DNA of 52,858 bases, from the NCBI RefSeq assembly GCF_902490045.1, contig NZ_CABUCJ010000003.1:1-52858 (forward strand), read 5' to 3'. The stretch comes from an uncultured Anaerotruncus sp. (GTDB taxonomy: Bacteria > Bacillota > Clostridia > Oscillospirales > Ruminococcaceae). Both the position numbers and the translations under genes were made by a program. Numbering within the stretch: the stretch's first letter is position 1; each line of letters begins with the position of its first letter. Positions 42,293 to 50,687 of this stretch are shown in pieces. The notes beneath the pieces were generated by a model. It was given only the letters and a program-made list of their open reading frames with translations, was not told where the DNA came from and did no database searches.

Positions 42293-43768
42293 ATGAAAAA
42301 GAGACTGCTGGCATTTGATTTCGGGGCGTCGAGCGGCCGCGCCATGCTCGGGGAATTCGACGGTGAGCGCATCGCGCTCACCGAGGTCCACCGCTTCGAC
42401 AACAACCCCGTCACGGTGCGCGGGACCTTCTACTGGGACGTGCTCGCCCTCTTCCACGAGATCAAGCAGGGCATCACCAAGGCCAAGGCGCTGGGCGGAT
42501 TCGAGAGCATCGGCATCGACACCTGGGGGGTGGACTTCGGCCTGCTCGACCGGAACGGCGACCTGATGCAGAATCCCGTCCACTACCGCGACGCCCGCAC
42601 CGCCGGGATGATCGAGGAGGTCTGCAAAGTCATCGGCCGCGACGAGCTCTACCGGGCGACCGGCAACCAGTTCATGGAGCTCAACACGATCTTCCAGCTC
42701 TACGCCCTCGCGAAAAAGCGCCCCGAGCTGCTTGAACGCGCCAGCCGCGCGCTGCTCATGCCCGACCTGTTCGGCTACCTGCTGACGGGCAGACAGACGG
42801 CGGAATATTCGATCGCCTCCACCACCCAGCTCATGAACCCGCGCACCCACCAGTGGGACAGGGAAATCATGCGGCGGCTGGGCATCCCGGAGGACCTCTT
42901 CCCCGACATCGTGAAGCCGGGCGCCCCGCTGGGCGTCCTGTCGCAGGAGATTCAGGAGGAGCTGGGCGTCGGACCGGTGAAGGTGGCCTCGGTGACGGGC
43001 CACGACACCGCCTGCGCGGTCGTGGCCGCGCCCGCGGCGGAGGAGGACTTCATCTATATCTCCTGCGGCACCTGGTCCCTCTTCGGCACCGAGCTCAGGG
43101 AGCCGGTCATCGGAGAGAAGAGCCTGCGTTACAACATCACCAACGAGGGCGGCTACGGGTACACGGTGCGGTTCCTCAAAAACATCATCGGCCTCTGGAT
43201 GATCCAGGAGACCCGCCGTCAGTACCGCCGCGAGGGGGAGCAGTACAGCTACAACGACCTCGAAAAGCACGCGCTGGCCGCCGAGCCCTTCCGCTTCTTC
43301 ATCGATCCCGACGCGCCCGAATTCGTCGCGCCGGGCGACATCCCCCGCCGCATCCGCGCCTTCTGCAAGCGCACGGGGCAGGGGGAGCCGCGGACGGTCG
43401 GCGAGATCATGCGCTGTATCTACGAGAGCCTCGCGCTCAAATACCGATGCGCCTTCGATCAGATCCGCGACTGCACCGGCAAGGACTACCACAGCATCCA
43501 CATGGTCGGCGGCGGCACCAAGGACAATCTCCTCTGCCGCATGGCGGCCTCCTCCACCGGCTGCCGGGTGGTGGCCGGACCGATCGAGGCGACCGCACTG
43601 GGCAACATCGCGGTGCAGCTGATGGCGCAGGGGGACATCTCCGACGTGTGGGAGGCGCGGAGGATCATCTCCCGCTCGTTCGAGCCGGCCGAATACCTGC
43701 CGGAGGACGTTCCGGCGTGGGAGGCGGCCTACGCGCGCTTTAAACAATATCTCCTGCCCGGGGGATGA
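42293..43768 (+). CDS. rhamnulokinase-family sugar kinase, probable L-fuculokinase
   Basis: A 491-residue FGGY-family kinase. LLAFDFGASSGRAMLGEFDG is the phosphate-1 motif, IGIDTWGVDFGLLDRNGDL the sugar-site block with the catalytic Asp (in WGVDFG), ISCGTWSLFGTEL the phosphate-2 motif, and HMVGGGTKDNLLCRMAASST the adenosine motif. Sequence marks fit rhamnulokinase (RhaB) more than E. coli FucK. Because the next genes are L-fucose isomerase and mutarotase, and no rhamnose isomerase is present, the likely substrate is L-fuculose, phosphorylated at C1. It lies 25 bp after the sensor-binding protein gene. A terminator follows. Confidence 0.88.
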   Translation: MKKRLLAFDFGASSGRAMLGEFDGERIALTEVHRFDNNPVTVRGTFYWDVLALFHEIKQGITKAKALGGFESIGIDTWGVDFGLLDRNGDLMQNPVHYRDARTAGMIEEVCKVIGRDELYRATGNQFMELNTIFQLYALAKKRPELLERASRALLMPDLFGYLLTGRQTAEYSIASTTQLMNPRTHQWDREIMRRLGIPEDLFPDIVKPGAPLGVLSQEIQEELGVGPVKVASVTGHDTACAVVAAPAAEEDFIYISCGTWSLFGTELREPVIGEKSLRYNITNEGGYGYTVRFLKNIIGLWMIQETRRQYRREGEQYSYNDLEKHALAAEPFRFFIDPDAPEFVAPGDIPRRIRAFCKRTGQGEPRTVGEIMRCIYESLALKYRCAFDQIRDCTGKDYHSIHMVGGGTKDNLLCRMAASSTGCRVVAGPIEATALGNIAVQLMAQGDISDVWEARRIISRSFEPAEYLPEDVPAWEAAYARFKQYLLPGG

Positions 43769-43772
43769 GACT

Positions 43773-43804
43773 AAAAAGGGGACGGCTCGCGCCGTCCCTT
43801 TTTT
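43773..43804 (+). terminator. rho-independent terminator after the kinase gene
   Basis: GGGACGGC / GCCGTCCC with loop TCGC, flanked by AAAAA and TTTTTT. It ends the sensor-kinase unit before the separate fucI promoter. Confidence 0.9.
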
Positions 43805-43839
43805 CATAGGATTACGACCAATTTCAGGAAAATAACGAA

Positions 43840-43868
43840 TTAACTTTTGCGGGGCGATTGTGTAGAAT
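43840..43868 (+). promoter_or_regulatory. sigma-A promoter of fucI-fucU
   Basis: TTAACT (43840-43845), a 17-bp spacer and TAGAAT (43863-43868); matches are 4 of 6 and 5 of 6. The leader contains a short hairpin CGGACG-CTC-CGTCCG (43892-43906) that could be an operator or an RNA element. AAGGAGG precedes the ATG at 43945. Confidence 0.75.
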
Positions 43869-43944
43869 TGGACACAGGTAATAAAAACATCCGGACGCTC
43901 CGTCCGAATTTTGTTCAACAGTCAAAACTGAAGGAGGTTGTTTC

Positions 43945-45729
43945 ATGAGTTATCCGAAAATTGGCATCCGGCCGGTCATCGACGGCAGGTGGGGCGGCGT
44001 GCGCGAGAGCCTTGAAAACCAGACGATGGGCATGGCTTACGCGGCGGCGGAGCTGATCTCGAAGAACCTTACATATCCCGACGGCACCCCGGTCCAGTGC
44101 GTCCTCGGCTGCACGACGATCGGCGGCGGCGCGGAGGCGGCCAGGGTGGCCGAGCAGTTCTCCACCGAAAACGTCGTCGCGACCCTGTCGGTCACCCCCT
44201 GCTGGTGCTACGGCAGCGAGACGATGGATCTCGACCCGCTGACCATCAAGGCGGTCTGGGGCTTCAACGGCACCGAGCGCCCCGGCGCGGTCTATCTCGC
44301 GGCGGCCATGTCCGCCCACGCCCAGAGGGGCCTGCCCGTCTTTTCGATCTACGGCCACGACGTGCAGGACGCCGACGACGCCTCGATCCCCGCGGACGTC
44401 TCGGAGAAGCTCCTGCGGTTCGCGCGCTGCGCCGTCGCGGTGGGGCTCATGCGGGACAAGGCGTACGTCAACCTCGGCGGCGTCGCGATGGGCATCGCCG
44501 GCTCCAACTGCAACGCCGACTTCTTCCAGAAATACCTGGGCATCCGCGCCGAGTGGGTCGACATGACCGAGATCGTCCGCCGCATCACGCTGGAGATCTA
44601 CGACCATGACGAGTACGACCGGGCGCTCAAATGGGTCAAGGCCAACTGCAGGGAGGGCTTCGACTGCAACGCCGGCAAGAGCCTGCCGGAGGTCATCACG
44701 AAATCCAAGGTCGTCCCGGCCGATAAGGACTGGGAGTTCATCGTCAAGCAGACCCTCGTCTGCCGCGACATCATGTACGGCAACCCCAAGCTCGCCGAGA
44801 TGGGCTGGCACGAGGAGTCGTTCGGCCGCAACGCGATCGCGGGCGGCTTCCAGGGGCAGCGCCAGTGGACCGACTGGCTCCCCAACGGCGACTTCATGGA
44901 GGCGATCAACAACAGCACCTTCGACTGGAACGGCAAAAAGTGCCCGACCGTACTCGCTACCGAGAACGACACCTGCAACGGCGTCGCCATGCTCTTTGAG
45001 ACGCTGCTGACGGGCCGCGCCCCCGTCTTCGCCGACGTGCGCACCTACTGGAGCCCCGAGGCGGTCGAGCGGGTGTGCGGCCGCCGCCCGGGCGGCGTCG
45101 CGGCCAACGGCTTCCTGCACCTGATCAACTCGGGCGCCGCGGCGCTCGACGCCACCGGCGTCTCGAAGGACGAGGACGGCAGCGGCTGCATGAAGCGGTG
45201 GTTCGACGTCACCGGCGACGACATCAAGGCGATGCTCGATGCGACCGACTGGTGCCGCGCCAACTACGAGTACTTCCGCGGCGGCGGGTTCTCCTCCCAC
45301 TTCAGGACCCACGCGGAGATGCCGGTCACCCTCGTGCGCTTCAACCTCGTCGACGGGCTTGGCCCCGTGCTCCAGCTCGCCGAGGGCTGGACCGCCCTGC
45401 TGCCCGACGACATGCACGAGAAGATCGACCTGCGCACCGACCGCACCTGGCCGACGACCTGGTTCGCCCCCCGCCTGACCGGAAAGGGCGCGTTCAAGGA
45501 CGTCTACAGCGTCATGGCCAACTGGGGCGCGAACCACGGCGCGTTCGTCTACGGGCACATCGGAGCGGACCTCATCACGCTGGCCTCGATGCTGCGCATC
45601 CCCGTCTCGCTCCACAACGTGGAGGACGACGCGGTCTACCGTCCGCACACCTGGGCCTCCTACGGCACCCGGGACCTCGAATCGGCGGACTACCGCGCCT
45701 GCGGGCAGTACGGGCCGCTCTACCGCTGA
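43945..45729 (+). CDS. fucI: L-fucose isomerase
   Basis: Converts L-fucose to L-fuculose (and D-arabinose to D-ribulose) with Mn2+ in the cytoplasm. The 594 residues match the usual length. The metal/catalytic residues of E. coli FucI (Glu337, Asp361, His528) align at a constant +3 offset: Glu340 (LATENDTCNG), Asp364 (VFADVRTYW) and His531 (NWGANHGAFVYGH). The N-terminus IGIRPVIDGRWGGVRESLEN is typical. It has its own promoter and leads the fucU gene. Assignment is secure; together with fucU it is the main reason to call the pathway fucose. Confidence 0.96.
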   Translation: MSYPKIGIRPVIDGRWGGVRESLENQTMGMAYAAAELISKNLTYPDGTPVQCVLGCTTIGGGAEAARVAEQFSTENVVATLSVTPCWCYGSETMDLDPLTIKAVWGFNGTERPGAVYLAAAMSAHAQRGLPVFSIYGHDVQDADDASIPADVSEKLLRFARCAVAVGLMRDKAYVNLGGVAMGIAGSNCNADFFQKYLGIRAEWVDMTEIVRRITLEIYDHDEYDRALKWVKANCREGFDCNAGKSLPEVITKSKVVPADKDWEFIVKQTLVCRDIMYGNPKLAEMGWHEESFGRNAIAGGFQGQRQWTDWLPNGDFMEAINNSTFDWNGKKCPTVLATENDTCNGVAMLFETLLTGRAPVFADVRTYWSPEAVERVCGRRPGGVAANGFLHLINSGAAALDATGVSKDEDGSGCMKRWFDVTGDDIKAMLDATDWCRANYEYFRGGGFSSHFRTHAEMPVTLVRFNLVDGLGPVLQLAEGWTALLPDDMHEKIDLRTDRTWPTTWFAPRLTGKGAFKDVYSVMANWGANHGAFVYGHIGADLITLASMLRIPVSLHNVEDDAVYRPHTWASYGTRDLESADYRACGQYGPLYR

Positions 45730-45742
45730 AAAAACAATGAGA

Positions 45743-45765
45743 GGGGGCGGCGGACCGCCGCCCCC
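45743..45765 (+). other. GC-rich intercistronic hairpin between fucI and fucU
   Basis: GGGGGCGGCGG and its complement are separated by a single A, giving a very stable stem of about 10 bp. No good T run follows (TTACGAC), so read-through into fucU is expected, perhaps with processing or reduced expression. Confidence 0.6.
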
Positions 45766-45816
45766 TTACGACAACGGAAAAGCCGTCATATCCGGCAAGC
45801 CGAAGGAGGAATTGCG

Positions 45817-46251
45817 ATGTTAAAGGGCATCCCCAGCGTCCTGCCGCCCGAGCTGCTCAAAATCCTGATGGAGATGGGCCACGGCGACACGATCGTGATC
45901 GGCGACGGAAATTTCCCGCATGCCGCGATGGCCAAACGCCTCGTGCGCTGCGACGGCAACGGCGTGCCGAAGATCCTCGACGCGATTTTGCGGCTCATGC
46001 CGCTCGACTCCTACAGCGACTATCAGGCGGGGCTGATGGAGGTCGTCCCCGGCGATCCCTGCAAGCCGGTCATCTGGGACGAGTACAGGGAGATCATCAG
46101 CCGCCACGAGCCGGTGAACAACAAAATCGAGATGATCGAACGCTTCGCCTTCTATGAGCGCGCGAAGGAGGCCTACGCGGTCGTTGCCTCCTCCGAAATG
46201 GCGCTCTACGCCAACATCATCCTGCGCAAGGGCGTTGTCACCGGGGAATAA
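45817..46251 (+). CDS. fucU: L-fucose mutarotase
   Basis: A 144-residue RbsD/FucU-family protein that interconverts alpha and beta anomers of L-fucose for the isomerase. The family motif LMEMGHGDTIVIGDGNFP carries catalytic His22 and Asp30. The end EMALYANIILRKGVV contains the conserved aromatic (AxYANxxLxKG). GGAGG lies before the ATG. FucU rather than RbsD is favoured by neighbourhood. Confidence 0.93.
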   Translation: MLKGIPSVLPPELLKILMEMGHGDTIVIGDGNFPHAAMAKRLVRCDGNGVPKILDAILRLMPLDSYSDYQAGLMEVVPGDPCKPVIWDEYREIISRHEPVNNKIEMIERFAFYERAKEAYAVVASSEMALYANIILRKGVVTGE

Positions 46252-46257
46252 CGCATG

Positions 46258-46484
46258 AAAAAGGGCCTTCCCGCCAGGGAAGGCCCTTTGAAAAACACAA
46301 GCCGATATCCACACCGGTAAACCCCATCGGTCCAAAAGGGAGGGGGCGTGTGTGGGGGAACCGCAGGTTCCTGCCGCACGTTGAGCGAGCAGAGCGAGCG
46401 GAGAATCCCGCCGAAGCGGGTCCTCGGCTTGCCAAAAAGATTTTTTGCAAGCCGGGGGCCTTCCCGCCAGGGAAGGCCCTTTTT
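46258..46484. repeat. 27-bp terminator hairpin duplicated around a 166-bp insert
   Basis: The same 27-bp sequence, a GGGCCTTCCC / GGGAAGGCCC stem with loop GCCA plus TTT, occurs at 46263-46289 and 46456-46482. The left copy is preceded by AAAAA and the right copy followed by TTTTT, as if one bidirectional terminator had been split. Between them lies 166 bp ending in the hairpin GGCTTGC...GCAAGCC (46426-46453), of the kind seen in small non-coding mobile elements. The two copies now serve convergent fucU and the DeoR gene. Confidence 0.75.
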
Positions 46485-46490
46485 ATCGAT

Positions 46491-47246
46491 TCAGTTCGGC
46501 CGGTGGAGCTGGGTGTGCTGGTTGCAGAGGTCGTTGGTCTCCTTGCGCTCGGTGATCACCTCGTAGTAGTCGGAGAGGGCGGCGAGCTTGCAGAGGAAGT
46601 CGACGTTCATCTTGGAGAGGTCGCAGAGGAGGATCGCCTTTTTGCAGTTGGCGAGGTAGCGGCGCTTGACGGCGGCCTCCTCCTCGCTCGCCTCCGACAC
46701 CCCCCGCTCGATGCTGAAGCCCCGGCAGGACATGAAGGCGATGTCGGCGTTGAAGCGGTCGATGTAGCCGCAGGCCGTCTCGCCGACGAGGGATTTGGAG
46801 TTCTCCCGCAGGGTGCCGCCGGTGCAGAAGACCTTGACGTTTTTGAATTCGGAGAGGAGCAGGGAGGTCTTGAGCCCGTTGGTGATTACCTTGATGTTGG
46901 TGAAGCGGTCGAGGGTCCGCGCCAGCGCGAAGACGGTGCTCGACGAATCGAGGAAGAGGGTCATGCCGTCGGAGATGTGCCGGGAGGCCATGTCCGCGAT
47001 GATCTGCTTTTTCATCGCGTTCTGGTTTTCGCGGAAGGCGAGCGGGTCCTCGCTCGTGCTCCCCTCGACGAGGATCGCCCCGCCGCGCGTGCGCCGGATG
47101 AGCTTGCTCTCCTCCAGCTCGCGCAGATCGCGGCGGACGGTGGCGCCGCTGGCAAAGACGGCGGCGCACAGCTGCTCGACGGTGACCACCCGGCCCCGCT
47201 CGCGCATATAGTCGAGGATTTGCTGCTTGCGTTCGTAGGCGAGCAT
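46491..47246 (-). CDS. DeoR-family transcriptional regulator of the fucose/BMC genes
   Basis: A 251-residue DeoR repressor. The N-terminal helix-turn-helix is ERKQQILDYMRERGRVVTVE with SGATVRRDLRELEESKLIRR. The C-terminal sugar-phosphate sensor domain shows FLDSSSTVFALARTL, ITNGLKTSLLL, CTGGTLRENSKSLVGETACG and LCDLSKMN, as in GlpR/FucR-type proteins. It is divergent from fucA and the shell genes. The shared gap has repeated GATCAA words that could be its operators. The likely inducer is fuculose-1-phosphate (inference). AGGAGG precedes the ATG. Confidence 0.92.
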   Translation of the reverse strand: MLAYERKQQILDYMRERGRVVTVEQLCAAVFASGATVRRDLRELEESKLIRRTRGGAILVEGSTSEDPLAFRENQNAMKKQIIADMASRHISDGMTLFLDSSSTVFALARTLDRFTNIKVITNGLKTSLLLSEFKNVKVFCTGGTLRENSKSLVGETACGYIDRFNADIAFMSCRGFSIERGVSEASEEEAAVKRRYLANCKKAILLCDLSKMNVDFLCKLAALSDYYEVITERKETNDLCNQHTQLHRPN

Positions 47247-47271
47247 CTGGTTTCCTCCTTCTGTCGATCAC

Positions 47272-47360
47272 AGATGATCAAAATGGATTACAGATCAAGT
47301 TATAGAGGTAAAATGATCAATATCGCCGCCAAATATAGCTTGTTTTGATTAATCTTGATA
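47272..47360. promoter_or_regulatory. divergent regulatory region with repeated GATCAA-type operator words
   Basis: Four or five related words lie between the DeoR gene and fucA: TGATCAAAAT (47275), GATCAAG (47293), TGATCAATAT (47314), and on the other strand TTTTGATTA (47343) and CTTGAT (47354). The block is AT-rich in contrast to its flanks. Clustered, spaced repeats fit a DeoR-type repressor that loops or multimerises. I could not define exact -35/-10 boxes. Confidence 0.65.
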
Positions 47361-47431
47361 AGATGATAGCAGGAATGAACAGGAAATGCAACCACCTTCT
47401 GCAAAACAGTGTGAAAAAGGAGACGAAATTT

Positions 47432-48256
47432 ATGGCATCGGCATACGAAATCAAAAAACAGCTCTGTGACATCGGCCGCCGCATCTACCAGAACGGGTTC
47501 GTCGCCGCCAACGACGGCAACTTCTCCGTGAAGATCAGCGAGAACGAGTTTTACTGCACCCCCACCGGCGTGTCCAAGGGTTACATGACCCCCGACATGA
47601 TCCTCAAGGTGGACGGACAGGGCAACATGCTCGAGCCCAACGCCAAGTATAAACCCTCCTCCGAGTTCAAGATGCACCTGCGCGTCTACCAGGAGCGCCC
47701 CGACGTGACCGCCGTCGTCCACGCGCACCCGCCGGTCGCGACCGCGCACGCCGTCTGCGGCATGCCGCTCGACAGCATGATCATGCCCGAGGTCATCATC
47801 TTCCTCGGCGAGGTGCCGCTGACCAAATACGGCACCCCCTCCACGATGGAAATTCCCGAGGCGATCTCCGACGCGCTCAAGGACCACGACGCGGTGCTGC
47901 TGGAAAACCACGGCGCGCTGTCGGTGGGCGTCGATCTGACCCAGGCGTACTTCCGCATGGAGACGCTCGAATACTGGGCGAAGGTGAGCCTCTACGCCAA
48001 GCAGCTCGGCGGCGCGCAGGAGCTGACCTGCGAGCAGATCGAGCGGCTCATTGAAATCCGCAAGCAGATGAAGCTGCCCGGACGGCACCCCGGCTGCTCC
48101 CGCTGCGCCAACCGCGGCACCGACAAATGCCGCTGCATGACTCCCGAGCAAAAGGCCTCCTGCGCGGCCAAACCGGCCGCCGCCGCGAACCCCGCCTCCA
48201 ACGAGGCGATGATCCGCGAGATCACACAGAAGGTGCTGGCCTCGCTCGGCAAATAA
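47432..48256 (+). CDS. fucA: L-fuculose-phosphate aldolase with microcompartment-targeting tail
   Basis: Class II aldolase (274 aa) that splits L-fuculose-1-phosphate into DHAP and L-lactaldehyde. ATG 47432 follows AAAGGAG. Zinc/catalytic residues are Glu78 (SSEFKMHLRV), His97 and His99 (VVHAHPP) and His160 (LLENHGALSVG); AANDGNFSVKI is the phosphate loop. Beyond the normal length is a Cys-rich stretch (CSRCANRGTDKCRC, about 222-235) and an Ala/Pro linker, then the amphipathic helix NEAMIREITQKVLASLGK, typical of BMC encapsulation peptides. It starts the shell-gene operon, so the cleavage probably occurs at or in the shell. Confidence 0.93.
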   Translation: MASAYEIKKQLCDIGRRIYQNGFVAANDGNFSVKISENEFYCTPTGVSKGYMTPDMILKVDGQGNMLEPNAKYKPSSEFKMHLRVYQERPDVTAVVHAHPPVATAHAVCGMPLDSMIMPEVIIFLGEVPLTKYGTPSTMEIPEAISDALKDHDAVLLENHGALSVGVDLTQAYFRMETLEYWAKVSLYAKQLGGAQELTCEQIERLIEIRKQMKLPGRHPGCSRCANRGTDKCRCMTPEQKASCAAKPAAAANPASNEAMIREITQKVLASLGK

Positions 48257-48300
48257 AAAATTGCGGGGCGTTACATAGCCTCCGGAGAGGGGGATCACCG

Positions 48301-49236
48301 ATGAGTATCTACACAAGGGCGGGGGACACCGGGTTCTCCAGCACGGGAAACCGCCGGATGATCCCCAAAAACGCCCCCGTGTTTTCCCTGCTCGGGGCGC
48401 TGGAGGAACTGGACGCGTCGCTCGGGGCGGCCGCCGGGAAGCTCCCGGCGGGGCTTTCCGAGGTCGCGGGGACGCTGCGGCGGGACGTGGCGGCCCTCTC
48501 CGCCGAGCTTTCGGGCGGCGAAAGGTTCGCCGACGCCGCCCGTGTGCGGGGGATGGAGGAATCCATCGACCTCATGACGGCCTCGGCCGGGGAGGGCCCC
48601 GCCCGACAGACCGCGGGCGGCGCGGCGCTTGGGGTTTCCCGGGCAATCGCGCGGCGCGCGGAGCGGGAGATGGCCGCCGCCAGGCAGACGGGCGGAATCA
48701 CGCCCGACGCGATGCGCTACCTCAACCGCCTCTCCGACCTGCTCTACGCGATGGCCCGCATGGCCGACGCGCAGGGGCCCGGCCCGGCGGTCCCGCCGGA
48801 GGAGTTCGGCGGCGGGTTCCTCGAAAGGGCGCTGGCGCTCTGCCGCCAAGTGCTTGCAGAGGCGCGGCGGGAGAACCTGCGGGTGACCGCCACGGTGTGC
48901 GACGAGGGGGGCAATCCCGCGGCGCTTCTCCGGGACGACGGCGCGCTGCTCGCGAGCGTTGAGATCGCCCGGGACAAGGCGTTCACCAGCGTCTCGATGC
49001 GGATGAAGACCTCCGAGCTCGCGGAGCTCTGTAAGCCGGGCGGCTCCCTCTACGGCCTCCAGCAGACGCACGGCGGGCGAATCGTCGTCTTCGGCGGAGG
49101 CGTCCCGCTGGTGGAGGGCGGCAGGCTGGTCGGCGGCTTCGGCGTCAGCGGGGGCACGGCAAAACAGGACACGAACCTTGCGGACTACGCGCTGGAGATT
49201 TTTGGCGCAGGCATAAGGGAGGAATACAGCAGATGA
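48301..49236 (+). CDS. pduO: PduO-like protein: cobalamin adenosyltransferase domain plus GlcG/HbpS domain
   Basis: A 311-residue fusion. Residues 1-160 resemble PduO-type ATP:cob(I)alamin adenosyltransferase (SIYTRAGDTGFSSTGNRRMI at the ATP site, SRAIARRAEREM and MRYLNRLSDLLYAMARMA near the end). The usual AYGTVDELN is LLGALEELDAS here, so the Asp of the conserved Asp-Arg salt bridge is Glu. Residues 180-311 are the GlcG/HbpS (DUF336) domain, with AGGTxxQD-like GGTAKQDTNLADYALEIFGA. ATG 48301 has GGAGAGGGGG upstream. The stop overlaps the next start (ATGA). Cofactor supply is the family role; activity here is uncertain. Confidence 0.85.
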   Translation: MSIYTRAGDTGFSSTGNRRMIPKNAPVFSLLGALEELDASLGAAAGKLPAGLSEVAGTLRRDVAALSAELSGGERFADAARVRGMEESIDLMTASAGEGPARQTAGGAALGVSRAIARRAEREMAAARQTGGITPDAMRYLNRLSDLLYAMARMADAQGPGPAVPPEEFGGGFLERALALCRQVLAEARRENLRVTATVCDEGGNPAALLRDDGALLASVEIARDKAFTSVSMRMKTSELAELCKPGGSLYGLQQTHGGRIVVFGGGVPLVEGGRLVGGFGVSGGTAKQDTNLADYALEIFGAGIREEYSR

Positions 49237-50654
49237 ACATCAGCGAAAAGGAGATCGAGGGGATCGTCCGCCAGGTGATCGCGGGCATGGCGGTTTCCGA
49301 GGCTCCCTCCGGGATGGTGATCGACGGGAAAACCTATCTCGGCGTGTTCGAAGATATGAACGACGCGATCGACGCCGCCTGGAAGGCGCAGAAAAAGCTC
49401 TACGACATGTCGGTGGAGGAGAAGGAGGAGATCATCTCCGCCATCCGCCGGCTGATTCTCGAGGAGGCCGAGACGCTCGCCAGACTGGGCGTGGCGGAGA
49501 CGGGCATGGGCCGCGTGGAGCATAAAATCCTCAAGCACCGCTATGTGGCCCAGAAGACCCCCGGCACCGAGGACCTCGTGACCGAGGCGATCACGGGGGA
49601 CAAGGGGCTCACGCTGCTCGAGCTCGCGCCCTTCGGCGTGATCGGCGCGATGACCCCCTCCACCAATCCGAGCGAGACGGTGCTCTGCAACTCGATCGGC
49701 ATGATCGCGGGCAGCAACACGGTGGTCTTCAACCCCCACCCCGGGGCGCTGATGACCTCGCTCTACGCGGTGGACCTCGTCAACCGGGCGGCCCGCTCGG
49801 TGGGCGCGCCGGAGAACCTCGCCGTCGCGGTGCGCAAGCCCACGATGGAGACCTCCGACATCATGATGAAATCCCCCAAGGTGCGCATGATCTGCTGCAC
49901 CGGCGGCCCGGGCGTCGTGCGCGCGGTGCTCTCGTCGGGCAAAAAGGCGATCGGCGCGGGCGCGGGGAACCCGCCCGTCATCGTCGACGACACGGCCGAC
50001 ATCCAGAAGGCGGGCAAGGACATCATCGACGGCTGCACCTTCGACAACAACCTTCCCTGCATCGCGGAGAAGGAGGTGTTCGCCTTTGAGAACATCACCG
50101 ACGAGCTGATCTACTACATGTCCCAGAACGGCGCCTGCCTCATCAGCCGCGAGCAGATGCGGCAGCTCGAAGGGGTGGTGCTGGTCGAGGACAAGAAGGG
50201 CAGGAAAACGATCAACAAAAACTGGGTCGGCCGCGACGCGAAAAAAATCCTCCACGAGATCGGGATCGAGGCCGGGGATGAAATCCGCTGCGTCATCTGC
50301 GAGGCGCAGTTCGACGACCCGTTCGTACAGATCGAGCTCATGATGCCGATTTTGCCGATCGTGCGGGTGCCGGACATCGACACGGCGATCGACCTGGCGG
50401 TCAAGGCGGAGCACGGACTCCGGCACACCGCCCACATGCACTCCAAAAACATCGACCACCTCACGAAATTCGCGCGGGCGATCGAGACGACCATCTTCGT
50501 CAAGAACGCGCCCTCCTACGCGGGCATCGGCGTGGGCGGGGAGGGGCACTGCACCTTTACCATAGCGGGTCCGACCGGGGAAGGGCTGACCTCGGCCAAG
50601 AGCTTCTGCCGGCGCAGGCGCTGCGCCATGGTGGACTCGTTCCGGATCGTCTGA
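49233..50654 (+). CDS. pduP: CoA-acylating aldehyde dehydrogenase PduP/EutE-like, with N-terminal targeting peptide
   Basis: A 473-residue enzyme that oxidises propionaldehyde (or lactaldehyde) to the acyl-CoA inside the shell, with NAD+. The catalytic Cys276 is in DNNLPCIAEKEV. VRMICCTGGPGVVRAVLSSG and GAGAGNPPVIVDD form the cofactor site. Residues 1-19 (ISEKEIEGIVRQVIAGM) form the amphipathic encapsulation helix of PduP, followed by a short linker. A conserved block lies near the end (VGGEGHCTFTIAGPTGEG). It is coupled by overlap to pduO. Length matches the family. Confidence 0.95.
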   Translation: MNISEKEIEGIVRQVIAGMAVSEAPSGMVIDGKTYLGVFEDMNDAIDAAWKAQKKLYDMSVEEKEEIISAIRRLILEEAETLARLGVAETGMGRVEHKILKHRYVAQKTPGTEDLVTEAITGDKGLTLLELAPFGVIGAMTPSTNPSETVLCNSIGMIAGSNTVVFNPHPGALMTSLYAVDLVNRAARSVGAPENLAVAVRKPTMETSDIMMKSPKVRMICCTGGPGVVRAVLSSGKKAIGAGAGNPPVIVDDTADIQKAGKDIIDGCTFDNNLPCIAEKEVFAFENITDELIYYMSQNGACLISREQMRQLEGVVLVEDKKGRKTINKNWVGRDAKKILHEIGIEAGDEIRCVICEAQFDDPFVQIELMMPILPIVRVPDIDTAIDLAVKAEHGLRHTAHMHSKNIDHLTKFARAIETTIFVKNAPSYAGIGVGGEGHCTFTIAGPTGEGLTSAKSFCRRRRCAMVDSFRIV

Positions 50655-50687
50655 CGGCCCAATTGCAGATCGGGAGGTTACATCATT

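Noticed and set aside
48257..48300. Cobalamin riboswitch before the pduO-like gene
   Set aside because: The gap is only 44 bp, too short for a B12 riboswitch, and no B12-box words are present; the gene lies inside an operon.
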